NCBI GenBank assembly: GCA_031553035.1
Contig: JAVBLY010000003.1
Coordinates: forward strand, 62,001 to 126,000
Length of the DNA stretch: 64,000 nt
Origin: JAVBLY01 sp031553035
GTDB taxonomy: Bacteria > Bacillota > Clostridia > Peptostreptococcales > Anaerovoracaceae
Direction of reading: 5' to 3'
In this document: piece after piece, positions 1 to 8,414 of the stretch
Layout: each line of letters begins with the position of its first letter
How positions within the stretch are numbered: the stretch's first letter is position 1
Program-made: the position numbers and the translations under genes
Notes under the pieces: generated by a model
Database searches by the model: none
Told to the model about the DNA's origin: nothing
What the model saw: only the letters and a program-made list of their open reading frames with translations

Positions 1-778
1 GAAGGTATTCTGCCAATGTGCTTTTTGAAAATTCATCTGTTGCTTTATTAACTTCATTATGAATAGTCGCATTTTTAACTATTGAGGCATTATTCCTTGC
101 CAGAGAAGCTAGAAAAAAACGAAATTTTTCTTTCTCCCGAATCCTAATTACCTGCATATCATCTGAATCAGCAAAGTTATTATTGATTACACTGTTAAGA
201 TAATCTTTGGGCAATTCAAAAGGAGATTCAATCTCAATGCCTAAATTGAGTGGCCAACCTCCCTTACAAGATAGTGAAATCAAATCTTCAACTTCTAGTT
301 TCGAGCGTTTAGGGAGAACTTCAATTCCATCCATTAAATCCTTTAGGGATATGTCACCTGTGGAATCTCCAGATTCATAAAGTGATAAGGTTCTCATTCT
401 CACAGTGGAAATTCTACCAATACCACTATGCAATCGACCTTTCTCAGGAGGAGTAACAGAACCTGATAGTAAAAATTGTCCTCTCTTCACATTCTTATCA
501 ACTGTAAATCTTACTGCATCCCAAATAGAAGGCACTACTTGCCATTCATCAATAGCATGGGGATATTCACCTTCTAAAGCTGTCTTGGAATTTATCTCGG
601 CAAGCATTCTCGTTGTTTCATCCATGAGGTACGATACACTGTTAGAATGATTGAGCATAGTCCATGTTTTCCCACACCATTTCGGTCCCTCAATTGAAAT
701 TGCCCCGAAGGTATCAAGCAACTGCTTCATTTTTTTATCGATCAGCCTTTTTTTATAACCTTTTTCCGTCAAAGTCAT
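1..778 (-). CDS. AAA+ ATPase with DUF4143-type architecture, 3' end cut by the window edge
   Basis: About 259 N-terminal residues are visible, reading from 778 off the left edge without a stop. A P-loop variant GPKWCGKT lies near residue 33, and the acidic segment AIDEWQ near residue 77 looks like the Walker B part of the AAA_14 family. A sensor-like LLSGS follows near residue 110. Proteins of this family (ATPase plus C-terminal DUF4143) are common in anaerobes and their role is unsettled; toxin-antitoxin-like and defence roles have been proposed. The start is the ATG at 776-778, the first Met in the open frame. Three 23-bp direct repeats lie just upstream and probably serve autoregulation. 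The C-terminal domain is outside the window, so DUF4143 itself is inferred. Confidence 0.8.
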   Translation of the reverse strand, partial: MTLTEKGYKKRLIDKKMKQLLDTFGAISIEGPKWCGKTWTMLNHSNSVSYLMDETTRMLAEINSKTALEGEYPHAIDEWQVVPSIWDAVRFTVDKNVKRGQFLLSGSVTPPEKGRLHSGIGRISTVRMRTLSLYESGDSTGDISLKDLMDGIEVLPKRSKLEVEDLISLSCKGGWPLNLGIEIESPFELPKDYLNSVINNNFADSDDMQVIRIREKEKFRFFLASLARNNASIVKNATIHNEVNKATDEFSKSTLAEYL

Positions 779-817
779 AGTAACATTTCACCTTTCATAT
801 ACTGGCTTAATAAGCAA

Positions 818-886
818 ACCGGTTCATTTTCGAATATATAACTGGTTCATTTTCGAATGCACAACTAGTTCATTTACGATATTGTA
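818..886. repeat. Three tandem 23-bp direct repeats (iteron-like operator)
   Basis: Copies lie at 818-840, 841-863 and 864-886. The shared core is GGTTCATTTTCGAA in the first two; the third is diverged (AGTTCATTTACGA). The exact 23-bp period, about two helix turns, and the position immediately upstream of the ATPase gene suggest repeated protein-binding sites. The ATPase promoter candidate is embedded in them. Confidence 0.75.
836..864 (-). promoter_or_regulatory. Candidate promoter of the DUF4143-type ATPase gene
   Basis: On the minus strand, TTGTGC (859-864), a 17-bp spacer and TTATAT (836-841). Both boxes sit inside the 23-bp repeats, which would let a repeat-binding protein occlude the polymerase. 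The boxes are imperfect. Confidence 0.4.
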
Positions 887-931
887 TCATATTTTTGTAA
901 ATTCGACAATTTGTACATTTGCCGAAAGCCA

Positions 932-960
932 TTGTCATTATCCCGAAGGTTCAGTATAAT
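932..960 (+). promoter_or_regulatory. Promoter of pyc
   Basis: TTGTCA (932-937), 17-bp spacer, TATAAT (955-960). Transcription would start near 967, giving a leader of about 23 nt that carries the SD AGAAGG at 975-980. Confidence 0.7.
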
Positions 961-989
961 AAGTCTTTAAAGAAAGAAGGGTGATGGTA

Positions 990-3900
990 ATGAAAAAGAT
1001 CAATAAATTAATGATAGCTAACAGGGGAGAGATCGCAGTCAGGATAATCCGTGCGTGCTACGAGATGGGTATACAGACTGTTGCCATATATTCGGAAGAA
1101 GACAAGATGAGCCTGTTTAGGACTAAGGCGGACGAAGCTTATCTCATTGGTGAGAATCTGAGTCCCCTCGGGGCATACCTTGATATAAAGCAGATCGTCA
1201 AGCTTGCCAAGAGAAAAGGTGTTGATGCAATACATCCCGGCTATGGATTCCTGTCGGAAAACGCTGAATTCGCAAAAGCCTGCGAGGAAGCCGGCATCAA
1301 GTTTATAGGACCAGATTCAGGTATACTTTCTCAGATGGGGGACAAGATCAATGCCAAGAATATGGCTATTGACTGCGGAGTTCCCACTATACCCGGGAGC
1401 AAAGCTCCTCTAGGGTCGGAAGACGAAGCTGTTGAGCTTGCTAATAAATACGGTTATCCGGTAATCCTCAAAGCAGCTGCCGGCGGCGGCGGAAGAGGAA
1501 TGAGACTTGCTAATAACGACGCTGAGATCAGAGACGGATATTCAGCGGTCAAAAACGAGGCTCTCAAGGCTTTTGGAAACGATGATATTTTTATAGAAAA
1601 ATATCTGGTCAACCCCAAACACATTGAGGTTCAAATACTGGGCGATGAACATGGCAATATAGTTCATTTATTTGAACGTGACTGTTCTGTTCAGAGACGT
1701 TATCAGAAAGTAGTTGAATATGCACCGGCATTCAGTGTGGATCCCAAGATCGTAACAGCTCTTCACGATGACGCCGTAAAAATAGCAAAAGCTGTGAACT
1801 ATAAGAGTGCAGGAACAGTGGAATTCCTTGTTGACGCAAACGGCGACTATTATTTTATAGAAATGAATCCCAGGATCCAGGTTGAACACACTGTGACCGA
1901 AATGGTAACTGACGTGGACATAGTCCAGTCACAGATACTGATTGCAGAGGGACGTACACTGGATTCTCCTGAATTAGATATCCCGTCTCAGGACAGTATC
2001 CAAGTGAGCGGATATTCGGTACAGTGCAGGGTCACCACAGAAGACCCGAGGAATAATTTCCTTCCCGATACAGGTAAAATCACCACTTACAGGAGCAGCG
2101 GAGGATTCGGCATCAGGCTTGATGCGGGGAATGCATTTGTGGGTGCAGAGATCACTCCGTATTATGACAGCTTGCTTGTTAAGGTGACAACCCACGGCAG
2201 GACATTCCAGAGTGCCATCAACAAAGCCTTAAGAGGCATTGGAGAAATCAGAGTAAGAGGAGTCAAGACTAATATCGCGTTCATCACCAATTTGCTGACA
2301 AGCGAGACATTCCAGAAAGGCAAAGTCTGGACAAAATTCATCGACGAGACTCCTGCGCTGTTTGATATAGAAGCCTCCAAAGACAGAGGCACAAAAGTCT
2401 TAAAGTATATAGGCGATAAAATTGTAAACGACGGCGTAACCGAGAAACCTCTCTTTGATAAAGTCAGGATACCTGCAGGATATGAATCTGAACCGGAGAT
2501 AACGGGACCGAAAAAGATTCTGGACGAACAGGGTCCCGAGGCTGTTGTGGAATGGGTAAGAAACCAAAAGAAACTCCTTGTCACTGACACGACTCTCCGT
2601 GATGCTCACCAGTCACTTCTGGCTACCAGGGTAAGAACCCGAGACATGAGGACCATCGCAAGACCGACAGCTCATATACTAAAGGATGCATATTCCCTTG
2701 AGATGTGGGGCGGTGCCACATTTGACGTCGCCTACAGATTTTTAAAAGAATCCCCCTGGATGAGACTGGATGAGCTTAGGGAAAAAATGCCTAACATGTT
2801 ATTTCAAATGCTGTTCCGCGGTGCCAACGCTGTTGGATATACAAGTTATCCTGACAATCTCATAAAGGAATTTATAAAAGAATCGGCAAGAAGCGGCATC
2901 GATGTGTTCAGGATATTCGACTCACTGAACTGGCTTCCCAATATGGAACTGGCTATCGACGAAGTCAGGAATCAGGGAAAGATCGCCGAGGGAACTATCT
3001 GCTACACAGGCGACATCGAAGATCCAAAGCGAGACAAATACGGTCTTGAGTACTATGTCAAGATGGCAAGGGAACTGGAGAAAATGGGTTCCCATATGTT
3101 GGCAATAAAAGACATGGCCGGTCTGCTTAAGCCTTTCGCAGCTAAAAAGCTTGTAGCTGCTCTTAAAGACGAGATCGGGATCCCCATTCATCTACATACC
3201 CATGACACAAGCGGAAACCAGATAGCCGCATACATGATGGCAGCAGAAGCAGGAGTGGATATCGTGGACTGTGCCATAAGCAGCATGTCGTCACTGACAA
3301 GCCAGCCTTCACTCAATGCTCTGGTCGGTGCGCTTGAAGGTCAGGACCGTGACACAGGACTTGATCTTATTGAACTTCAGAAACTGACTAATTACTGGGA
3401 AGATGTGAGGCCTCACTATATGCAGTTTGAGTCGGATCTCAAAGCTCCCAATGCAGATATTTACAGATACGAAATCCCCGGCGGACAGTATACAAACCTC
3501 AAGCCCCAGGTAGACAGTCTCGGACTTAAGGACAGATTCGATGACGTAAAAGAAAAGTTCAGAGAAGTCAACGACATGCTGGGTGATATCGTCAAGGTAA
3601 CACCATCCTCGAAGATGGTGGGAGATCTGGCAATCTTTATGGTGCAGAACAATCTGACTAAAGAAAACATAACAACCAAAGGTGCTGATTTAAACTATCC
3701 AGATTCAGCAATCAGCTATTTTATGGGACTTATGGGGCAGCCTGAAGGAGGTTTCCCTGAGGATATCCAAAAGATCGTCCTCAAAGGCAAAACACCTATT
3801 ACAGATAAACCAGGAGAAAGCCTGCCTCCTGTGGATTTTGAATCGGTTAAGAAAAATCTCAAGGAGCTGTCGGGAAGAGAACAGACTATCAGGTCTGCCC

Positions 3901-4415
3901 TCAGCTGGTCCCTATATCCCAAAGTGCTTGAAGATTATATCAAGGATAAGGAGGAAGAATCTGACATCAGCAGGATGGAAACATCTGTATTCTTTATGGG
4001 GATGGTCCAGGGCGAAACCACAGAACTTTCCATAGAAGACGGGAAGACACTTATGATAAAGTACATCGGTCCCCTTGAGATGAATGATGACGGAACTCAG
4101 AATCTGCTGTTTGAACTGAATGGTGTCAGAAGAGAAGTGGCTGTCACAGATAAAACCGCAGAAGTTAAAAGTGCCCAGGCTGTCATGGCCGATCAGGACG
4201 ACAGGCAGCAAATCGGGTCAAGTCTGCCCGGTGCTATTTCTCAGATCAATGTGGAAAAAGGACAGTCGGTCAAGGAAAACGAAACACTGGCTGTCATCGA
4301 AGCTATGAAGATGGAAGTCAATATCGTCTCTCCAATGGATGGCAAGGTCAAGGAGATCCATGTCTCCAAAGGTCATAATGTCAAGGTAGGAGAATTGCTT
4401 ATCACATTAGAATAG
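990..4415 (+). CDS. pyc: Pyruvate carboxylase
   Basis: Biotin-dependent cytosolic enzyme that carboxylates pyruvate to oxaloacetate with ATP and bicarbonate. The 1141 residues match the usual single-chain enzyme. An N-terminal biotin carboxylase with ATP-grasp has a glycine-rich loop KAAAGGGGRGM near residue 160. The carboxyltransferase TIM barrel starts around residue 530 (TDTTLRDAHQSLLATR). A C-terminal biotin carrier domain carries EAMKMEV near residue 1104, whose first lysine takes biotin. GTG (981), ATG (984) and ATG (990) are in frame; ATG 990 is preferred because the SD AGAAGG then has a 9-nt spacer. It has its own promoter and stands alone. Together with the ATP-type PEP carboxykinase at 29.7-31.3 kb it forms the oxaloacetate node. 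Confidence 0.97.
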   Translation: MKKINKLMIANRGEIAVRIIRACYEMGIQTVAIYSEEDKMSLFRTKADEAYLIGENLSPLGAYLDIKQIVKLAKRKGVDAIHPGYGFLSENAEFAKACEEAGIKFIGPDSGILSQMGDKINAKNMAIDCGVPTIPGSKAPLGSEDEAVELANKYGYPVILKAAAGGGGRGMRLANNDAEIRDGYSAVKNEALKAFGNDDIFIEKYLVNPKHIEVQILGDEHGNIVHLFERDCSVQRRYQKVVEYAPAFSVDPKIVTALHDDAVKIAKAVNYKSAGTVEFLVDANGDYYFIEMNPRIQVEHTVTEMVTDVDIVQSQILIAEGRTLDSPELDIPSQDSIQVSGYSVQCRVTTEDPRNNFLPDTGKITTYRSSGGFGIRLDAGNAFVGAEITPYYDSLLVKVTTHGRTFQSAINKALRGIGEIRVRGVKTNIAFITNLLTSETFQKGKVWTKFIDETPALFDIEASKDRGTKVLKYIGDKIVNDGVTEKPLFDKVRIPAGYESEPEITGPKKILDEQGPEAVVEWVRNQKKLLVTDTTLRDAHQSLLATRVRTRDMRTIARPTAHILKDAYSLEMWGGATFDVAYRFLKESPWMRLDELREKMPNMLFQMLFRGANAVGYTSYPDNLIKEFIKESARSGIDVFRIFDSLNWLPNMELAIDEVRNQGKIAEGTICYTGDIEDPKRDKYGLEYYVKMARELEKMGSHMLAIKDMAGLLKPFAAKKLVAALKDEIGIPIHLHTHDTSGNQIAAYMMAAEAGVDIVDCAISSMSSLTSQPSLNALVGALEGQDRDTGLDLIELQKLTNYWEDVRPHYMQFESDLKAPNADIYRYEIPGGQYTNLKPQVDSLGLKDRFDDVKEKFREVNDMLGDIVKVTPSSKMVGDLAIFMVQNNLTKENITTKGADLNYPDSAISYFMGLMGQPEGGFPEDIQKIVLKGKTPITDKPGESLPPVDFESVKKNLKELSGREQTIRSALSWSLYPKVLEDYIKDKEEESDISRMETSVFFMGMVQGETTELSIEDGKTLMIKYIGPLEMNDDGTQNLLFELNGVRREVAVTDKTAEVKSAQAVMADQDDRQQIGSSLPGAISQINVEKGQSVKENETLAVIEAMKMEVNIVSPMDGKVKEIHVSKGHNVKVGELLITLE

Positions 4416-4506
4416 ATGTAAGTCAAAAACATAATTAAAATTTTGTAAAGAAATCACCCTACCGCTATCAAAGCCATAGGATGTATGACGAGTTATAACC
4501 TATTTC

Positions 4507-5301
4507 TTATTGATTGATCCTCTCCTGTGAATAATATGCCATCCTGTTTTTCAGGGTGGTTTTGGAAAGTCCTAAAGATATCAATGACGCAATAACGAAA
4601 CCTACTATGAACTGGAGGATATTGAATGGTACGCTGAATGCGGAGACTGCAAAATTGCCATAGATCAAACCGCCTGCAACATAATAACCAAACACCATGA
4701 AGATGCCGGAACCGGCCATTCCGAGAATTTGAGAAAGAGGCAGCGACATTTTCTTAGATCTGGCAAATATAATAGTAACTATTATAAGGATCAGAGGTAT
4801 TGCAAGAGACCCGATCATGAGCCAGCCTTCGATTTTGCTGAGGAAGTCCCCGAATTCTGATGCCTGAGAGACTCCTGAACCTTCGACAAGAGCCGAAGCG
4901 TCCCGTCCGTGCTCATAGTTGATTATTGCCTGAACCACGAAGTTGAATGCCAGCCAGAATACGATGACTATTATGCTTGTCAAAATGAAGTGGATTTTGC
5001 TTTTGGAACTCTGATAAATAATAAGACCCAGAATCAATGCCATGCTGCCTTTGATAACAAATGTCCAAGGTGCCCAGTAAACATATCCCAAAAACAAATC
5101 GGCGAATGTGGATCCGAAAGCAGCAGCGATTGCGCCTCCCTTCCAGCCCAGGATGATGACAGCCAGAAATATCATGCTGTCTCCAAGGTGGATATATCCG
5201 CTTGTGAACGGGACGGGTATTGGGATTATTATTGTGATCACGGTTATGATTGCAGTCATAAGTCCCGTCATAACCAGCTTTTCGACTTTGTTGTTTCTCA
5301 T
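4507..5301 (-). CDS. ECF transporter S component, substrate not certain
   Basis: Integral membrane protein of 264 residues with about six hydrophobic segments, opening MRNNKVEKLVMTGLMTAII and followed by YIHLGDSMIFLAVIILG, a layout typical of substrate-binding S subunits of energy-coupling factor vitamin transporters. Such subunits work with shared EcfA/A'/T modules, which are not in this window, so it would be a group II ECF system. The divergent neighbour is a MocR-type regulator. Members of that family often control vitamin B6 genes, so pyridoxine/pyridoxal is a reasonable but unproven substrate. The start has the SD AAGGAA just upstream. Its long upstream region holds a 10-bp inverted repeat described separately. 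Confidence 0.8.
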   Translation of the reverse strand: MRNNKVEKLVMTGLMTAIITVITIIIPIPVPFTSGYIHLGDSMIFLAVIILGWKGGAIAAAFGSTFADLFLGYVYWAPWTFVIKGSMALILGLIIYQSSKSKIHFILTSIIVIVFWLAFNFVVQAIINYEHGRDASALVEGSGVSQASEFGDFLSKIEGWLMIGSLAIPLILIIVTIIFARSKKMSLPLSQILGMAGSGIFMVFGYYVAGGLIYGNFAVSAFSVPFNILQFIVGFVIASLISLGLSKTTLKNRMAYYSQERINQ

Positions 5302-5376
5302 GCGCTTCCTTTACATTTGAATGCACGAATAATGGTTCATGCAAGTAATTTAGTTTTTTTTGGACAAATTATTTAG

Positions 5377-5473
5377 TAATGTGTGGGTTTTCGTTATCCG
5401 GCACGACCAAGTGCACATTAATATACATTAACAGACACTTTCCTATGGTTTTTAATTAAAATTCCACACATTA
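5377..5473 (-). promoter_or_regulatory. Inverted repeat / possibly structured leader between the ECF and MocR-type genes
   Basis: Perfect 10-bp arms TAATGTGTGG (5377-5386) and CCACACATTA (5464-5473) enclose 77 bp that hold further short inverted repeats, for example TTTTAATTAAAA. Read as minus-strand RNA it would be a closing stem with internal hairpins about 75 nt upstream of the ECF gene; read as DNA it could be an operator for the MocR-type protein. A second imperfect inverted repeat lies at about 5513-5560. I could not match it to a riboswitch class I know. The 372-bp gap 5302-5673 holds nothing else except promoters. Confidence 0.4.
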
Positions 5474-5575
5474 CTTCATTTTTTGACCAGAATTTCAGTT
5501 TTTTCTTGCATGATGGTATTGTCTCTCACGGTTTTCCTCTCAGAAACATCCACCATACTAGTCACTATCAGACTA

Positions 5576-5604
5576 TTGCATAATACATTTTATGATAATA
5601 TAAT
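5576..5604 (+). promoter_or_regulatory. Promoter of the MocR-type regulator gene
   Basis: TTGCAT (5576-5581), 17-bp spacer, TATAAT (5599-5604), giving a leader of roughly 63 nt before the start at 5674. The surrounding 5580-5660 is very AT-rich and probably overlaps the divergent ECF promoter. Confidence 0.55.
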
Positions 5605-5673
5605 ACTAATAAAGTGTATATAAATATATATGCAATTTATATTATTTTTGTATGTACAGTTTGACAGGAAAAA

Positions 5674-7095
5674 ATGAAAGCGATAATACCGGAACTCAAA
5701 AAAAATGATGAAAAGCCTATATACATTCAACTTTATGACTACATAAAGGAAGGTATCAATACCGGCGATCTAAAAAGCAGTGAAAAACTCCCATCCATCA
5801 GAAATCTGGCAGGAGAGCTTAAGATAAGCGTGACGACTGTGAATCTGGCATATCAGCAGCTTTTGGTAGAGGGATATATATTCAGCAAGCCACAATCCGG
5901 ATACTACATAAGCGACATCAGAATGCCGGATATTTCCAGGCAGTCTGAAACTAAACCAAGAGCGATAAATACAACCTCACCAAGTGGAGTCGATCTTGAA
6001 ACATTCAAAACCGTTGTTGCCAGGGATGAGTCTCCTTTTCTCAATGACAGTGAGGCTTTTGATTTTGTAAAATGGAAAAAAGCCCTGACCAAGGTTCTGA
6101 ATGACCACTCAAATCTGCTGCTTAGTGAAGGTAATCCTCAGGGTGAATATTCCCTCCGGCACGAAATATATCAATATCTCTACCGAATACGGGGGATCAA
6201 ATCCAGATGCGAGGATATTATTATCGGGGCGGGTACACAGCAGATAACAGGCCAGCTTTCACGGCTGATACTTCTTGATGGTATTTCAGATCTGGTGGTG
6301 GAAAAGCCGGGGTACGATCCCGCCTACAATATTTTTAGTGATTACGGGTTTGCCCTTCACACCGCTAAAGTTGAAAAAGATGGAATATCTCTGGATTATA
6401 TCCAAAAGGGCAGACGCTGTTCCATTTACACAAGTCCGTCAAATCAGTTCCCCACAGGCGCGGTCATGCCGGTTGGAAAAAGATATGATCTATTGCATCT
6501 TGCCAGTGAGAGTGACTCATATATAATTGAAGATGATTACGACAGCGAACTGAGATACTTCGGGAAGCCAATACCGCCACTTAAAAGTCTGGATAGAAGC
6601 GATTCTGTTATTTATCTCAGTTCTTTTTCTTCGACTCTTTTTCCGGCTGTCAAAATAAGTTATATGGTACTTCCCGGAAGATTATCCGACATCTTCAGCA
6701 AAATGAAAAATCAGTATACTCAAACTTGTTCGAAAACCGAACAGCTGGCACTTGCTTACTATATAGAAAGCGGAAGTTATCATACCAATGTCAGAAAGCT
6801 TAGAAGGCTGTACGCTCAAAAACTTCAGACCACTATTCATGCTTTTAAAAAATATGCCCGAAATACTATCAAGCTGATTCATAGTTCCTCTGGAATAAAT
6901 ATGCTCATTGAAGTGAACACCGACAAATCTACCATGCAGTTATTAGACATAGCCAACTCGATGGGTATCTCGACAGAACCTGTAATCGATGAAACCCGGG
7001 AAGCCCCATTACCAAGGCTGATACTTCATTTCTATAAGATCCCGCTGGGTCGAATCGAATCTTCCATAGAAAAACTGACACGACTCTGGGTGTAG
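5674..7095 (+). CDS. MocR/PdxR-type regulator: GntR HTH fused to an aminotransferase-like domain that lacks the PLP lysine
   Basis: Residues about 10-80 form a GntR winged helix (IYIQLYDYIKEGI..LPSIRNLAGELKIS). Residues about 115-470 form a fold-type I aminotransferase domain with the family signatures SPSNQFPTGAVMPV and IIEDDYDSELRYFGKPIPPL. In related proteins the PLP-binding lysine sits in an FSKTLFP motif; here the segment reads FSSTLFPAVK and codon 320 is TCG, serine. The protein therefore probably cannot form the usual internal aldimine, yet the rest of the domain is well kept. MocR proteins activate or repress adjacent genes, so the divergent ECF component is the likely target. It ends 14 bp from the convergent NTP transferase gene. 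Confidence 0.9.
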   Translation: MKAIIPELKKNDEKPIYIQLYDYIKEGINTGDLKSSEKLPSIRNLAGELKISVTTVNLAYQQLLVEGYIFSKPQSGYYISDIRMPDISRQSETKPRAINTTSPSGVDLETFKTVVARDESPFLNDSEAFDFVKWKKALTKVLNDHSNLLLSEGNPQGEYSLRHEIYQYLYRIRGIKSRCEDIIIGAGTQQITGQLSRLILLDGISDLVVEKPGYDPAYNIFSDYGFALHTAKVEKDGISLDYIQKGRRCSIYTSPSNQFPTGAVMPVGKRYDLLHLASESDSYIIEDDYDSELRYFGKPIPPLKSLDRSDSVIYLSSFSSTLFPAVKISYMVLPGRLSDIFSKMKNQYTQTCSKTEQLALAYYIESGSYHTNVRKLRRLYAQKLQTTIHAFKKYARNTIKLIHSSSGINMLIEVNTDKSTMQLLDIANSMGISTEPVIDETREAPLPRLILHFYKIPLGRIESSIEKLTRLWV

Positions 7096-7109
7096 ACGCT
7101 TTGCATTAA

Positions 7110-8414
7110 TTACCATAGAGTATTAGTATTAATTACTGTTACAGATCCCTTAGGGGGATTGTAGTTTCGAGCTTCCGCAGAGTCTAACTCCAGGATGCTT
7201 TCTCTGATCACATTAATTACGCCTTTATGAGTTACCAGAATTATATCTTTTCCAAGATTGCGGTTCTTCATGATTTTTTTTAGTTCCTTAAGGACTCGAT
7301 ACTTAAGATCATAATGATTTTCGCCGTCAGGATCCCTCTTATATGTGAGGATATTTTTGCCTCGCTTCTCATATTCTTCAGGATATTTTTCACGTATCTC
7401 GCTGATATATTTCCCATCCCAGTCGCCCAGGCTCATTTCCATGAATTCATCAGCTTCCAGAATGATTTTCTCATCGCTATCCTTCAGGAATCGGTCTCTA
7501 ATGATCTCGGCACTTTCTTTCGCGCGGAGCAGGGGGCTGGAAAAAATAACTTTGGTATCCGGTTTGTCATCTGCCAGAAGCTCTGCGGCCAAACAAACTT
7601 CACTCCGTCCTTCATCTGAAAGAGGCACATCTACCTGACCCATAAATATCTTTTCTTTATGAAGCTTGGTGCTTCCGTGCCTTACGAGATAGAGAATGCC
7701 GTCAAATCCTGTTTCGTCCAGAATATTCTTTTTTAATTTGGGTGATTTTGATTTGTCAAAATATGCCAAAATCTCTTTGTAGTCTTCAGGTACATCCATA
7801 TCAAGAACTACAGATTCTTCGTCAGTTTCAACTCGGTTCAATTTCTTTTCGTATTTGTTGGTGATGTCCTTAAGACCGTTTGGACCATCATGTTCAAGGA
7901 TCTCATTCAAATATTTTGAGGGAATAATCAGCGGATGACCCTTTTTCCCTTCATAGGTCGGAACCGTAAAGCAGTCTCCCAAAACAGAAACTTTAAAACT
8001 TTCTTCATGGGAATCGTAGTCTACAAGTCCCATGTAAAGAGCAGTGATAAGATTAGACGGAATTAGGGGAACGTCAACAAGAAACAGAAAATAAAAGTCA
8101 AATTCACCTTTTTCAGACGCCTTTTTCAGACCTGTTTTTATGGAAGTGAACATGCCCTGCTCGTAAACGGGATTGAAGGCGATCTCAACATTTTCATCAG
8201 CGATGGCCTTTTCCAAAATTTCTCTGTTATGCCCGGTTACTACAACAATATCATCTATACAGGCATCCTGATTTGAATGGATAAGTCTGTTAATGGCGGA
8301 AACACCGTCAATCTCAAGAAGAGGCTTGAACCTTCCCATACGGGATGACTTCCCTGCCGAAAGTATGATTGAACAAATTTTTACAGGAGGTATTTCACCT
8401 TTATAATCTTCCAT
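7110..8414 (-). CDS. MobA-like NTP transferase fused to a histidine phosphatase domain (DVU_1551-like)
   Basis: Residues about 10-210 are a MobA/MocA-like nucleotidyltransferase (IILSAGKSSRMGRFKPLLEI, then VVVTGHNREIL). Residues about 235-430 are a histidine phosphatase (phosphoglycerate mutase-like) domain with the RHG motif in LYLVRHGST near residue 243. MocA-type enzymes attach CMP to molybdopterin for molybdenum hydroxylases; the role of the fused phosphatase is unknown. From memory, NCBI describes such a fusion as the DVU_1551 family. The gene overlaps xdhC by one base (TAATG), so translation is probably coupled, and XdhC is also a molybdenum hydroxylase maturation factor. No hydroxylase gene is present in the window. 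Confidence 0.85.
   Translation of the reverse strand: MEDYKGEIPPVKICSIILSAGKSSRMGRFKPLLEIDGVSAINRLIHSNQDACIDDIVVVTGHNREILEKAIADENVEIAFNPVYEQGMFTSIKTGLKKASEKGEFDFYFLFLVDVPLIPSNLITALYMGLVDYDSHEESFKVSVLGDCFTVPTYEGKKGHPLIIPSKYLNEILEHDGPNGLKDITNKYEKKLNRVETDEESVVLDMDVPEDYKEILAYFDKSKSPKLKKNILDETGFDGILYLVRHGSTKLHKEKIFMGQVDVPLSDEGRSEVCLAAELLADDKPDTKVIFSSPLLRAKESAEIIRDRFLKDSDEKIILEADEFMEMSLGDWDGKYISEIREKYPEEYEKRGKNILTYKRDPDGENHYDLKYRVLKELKKIMKNRNLGKDIILVTHKGVINVIRESILELDSAEARNYNPPKGSVTVINTNTLW

Noticed and set aside
4909..5376. 155-codon open frame on the plus strand
   Set aside because: Lies antisense to the ECF S component, has no SD and composition unlike a real protein.
5302..5673. TPP, FMN or preQ1 riboswitch ahead of the ECF gene
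   Set aside because: A CTGAGAG string and a GGATAA string occur, but the other conserved blocks of these classes are absent.
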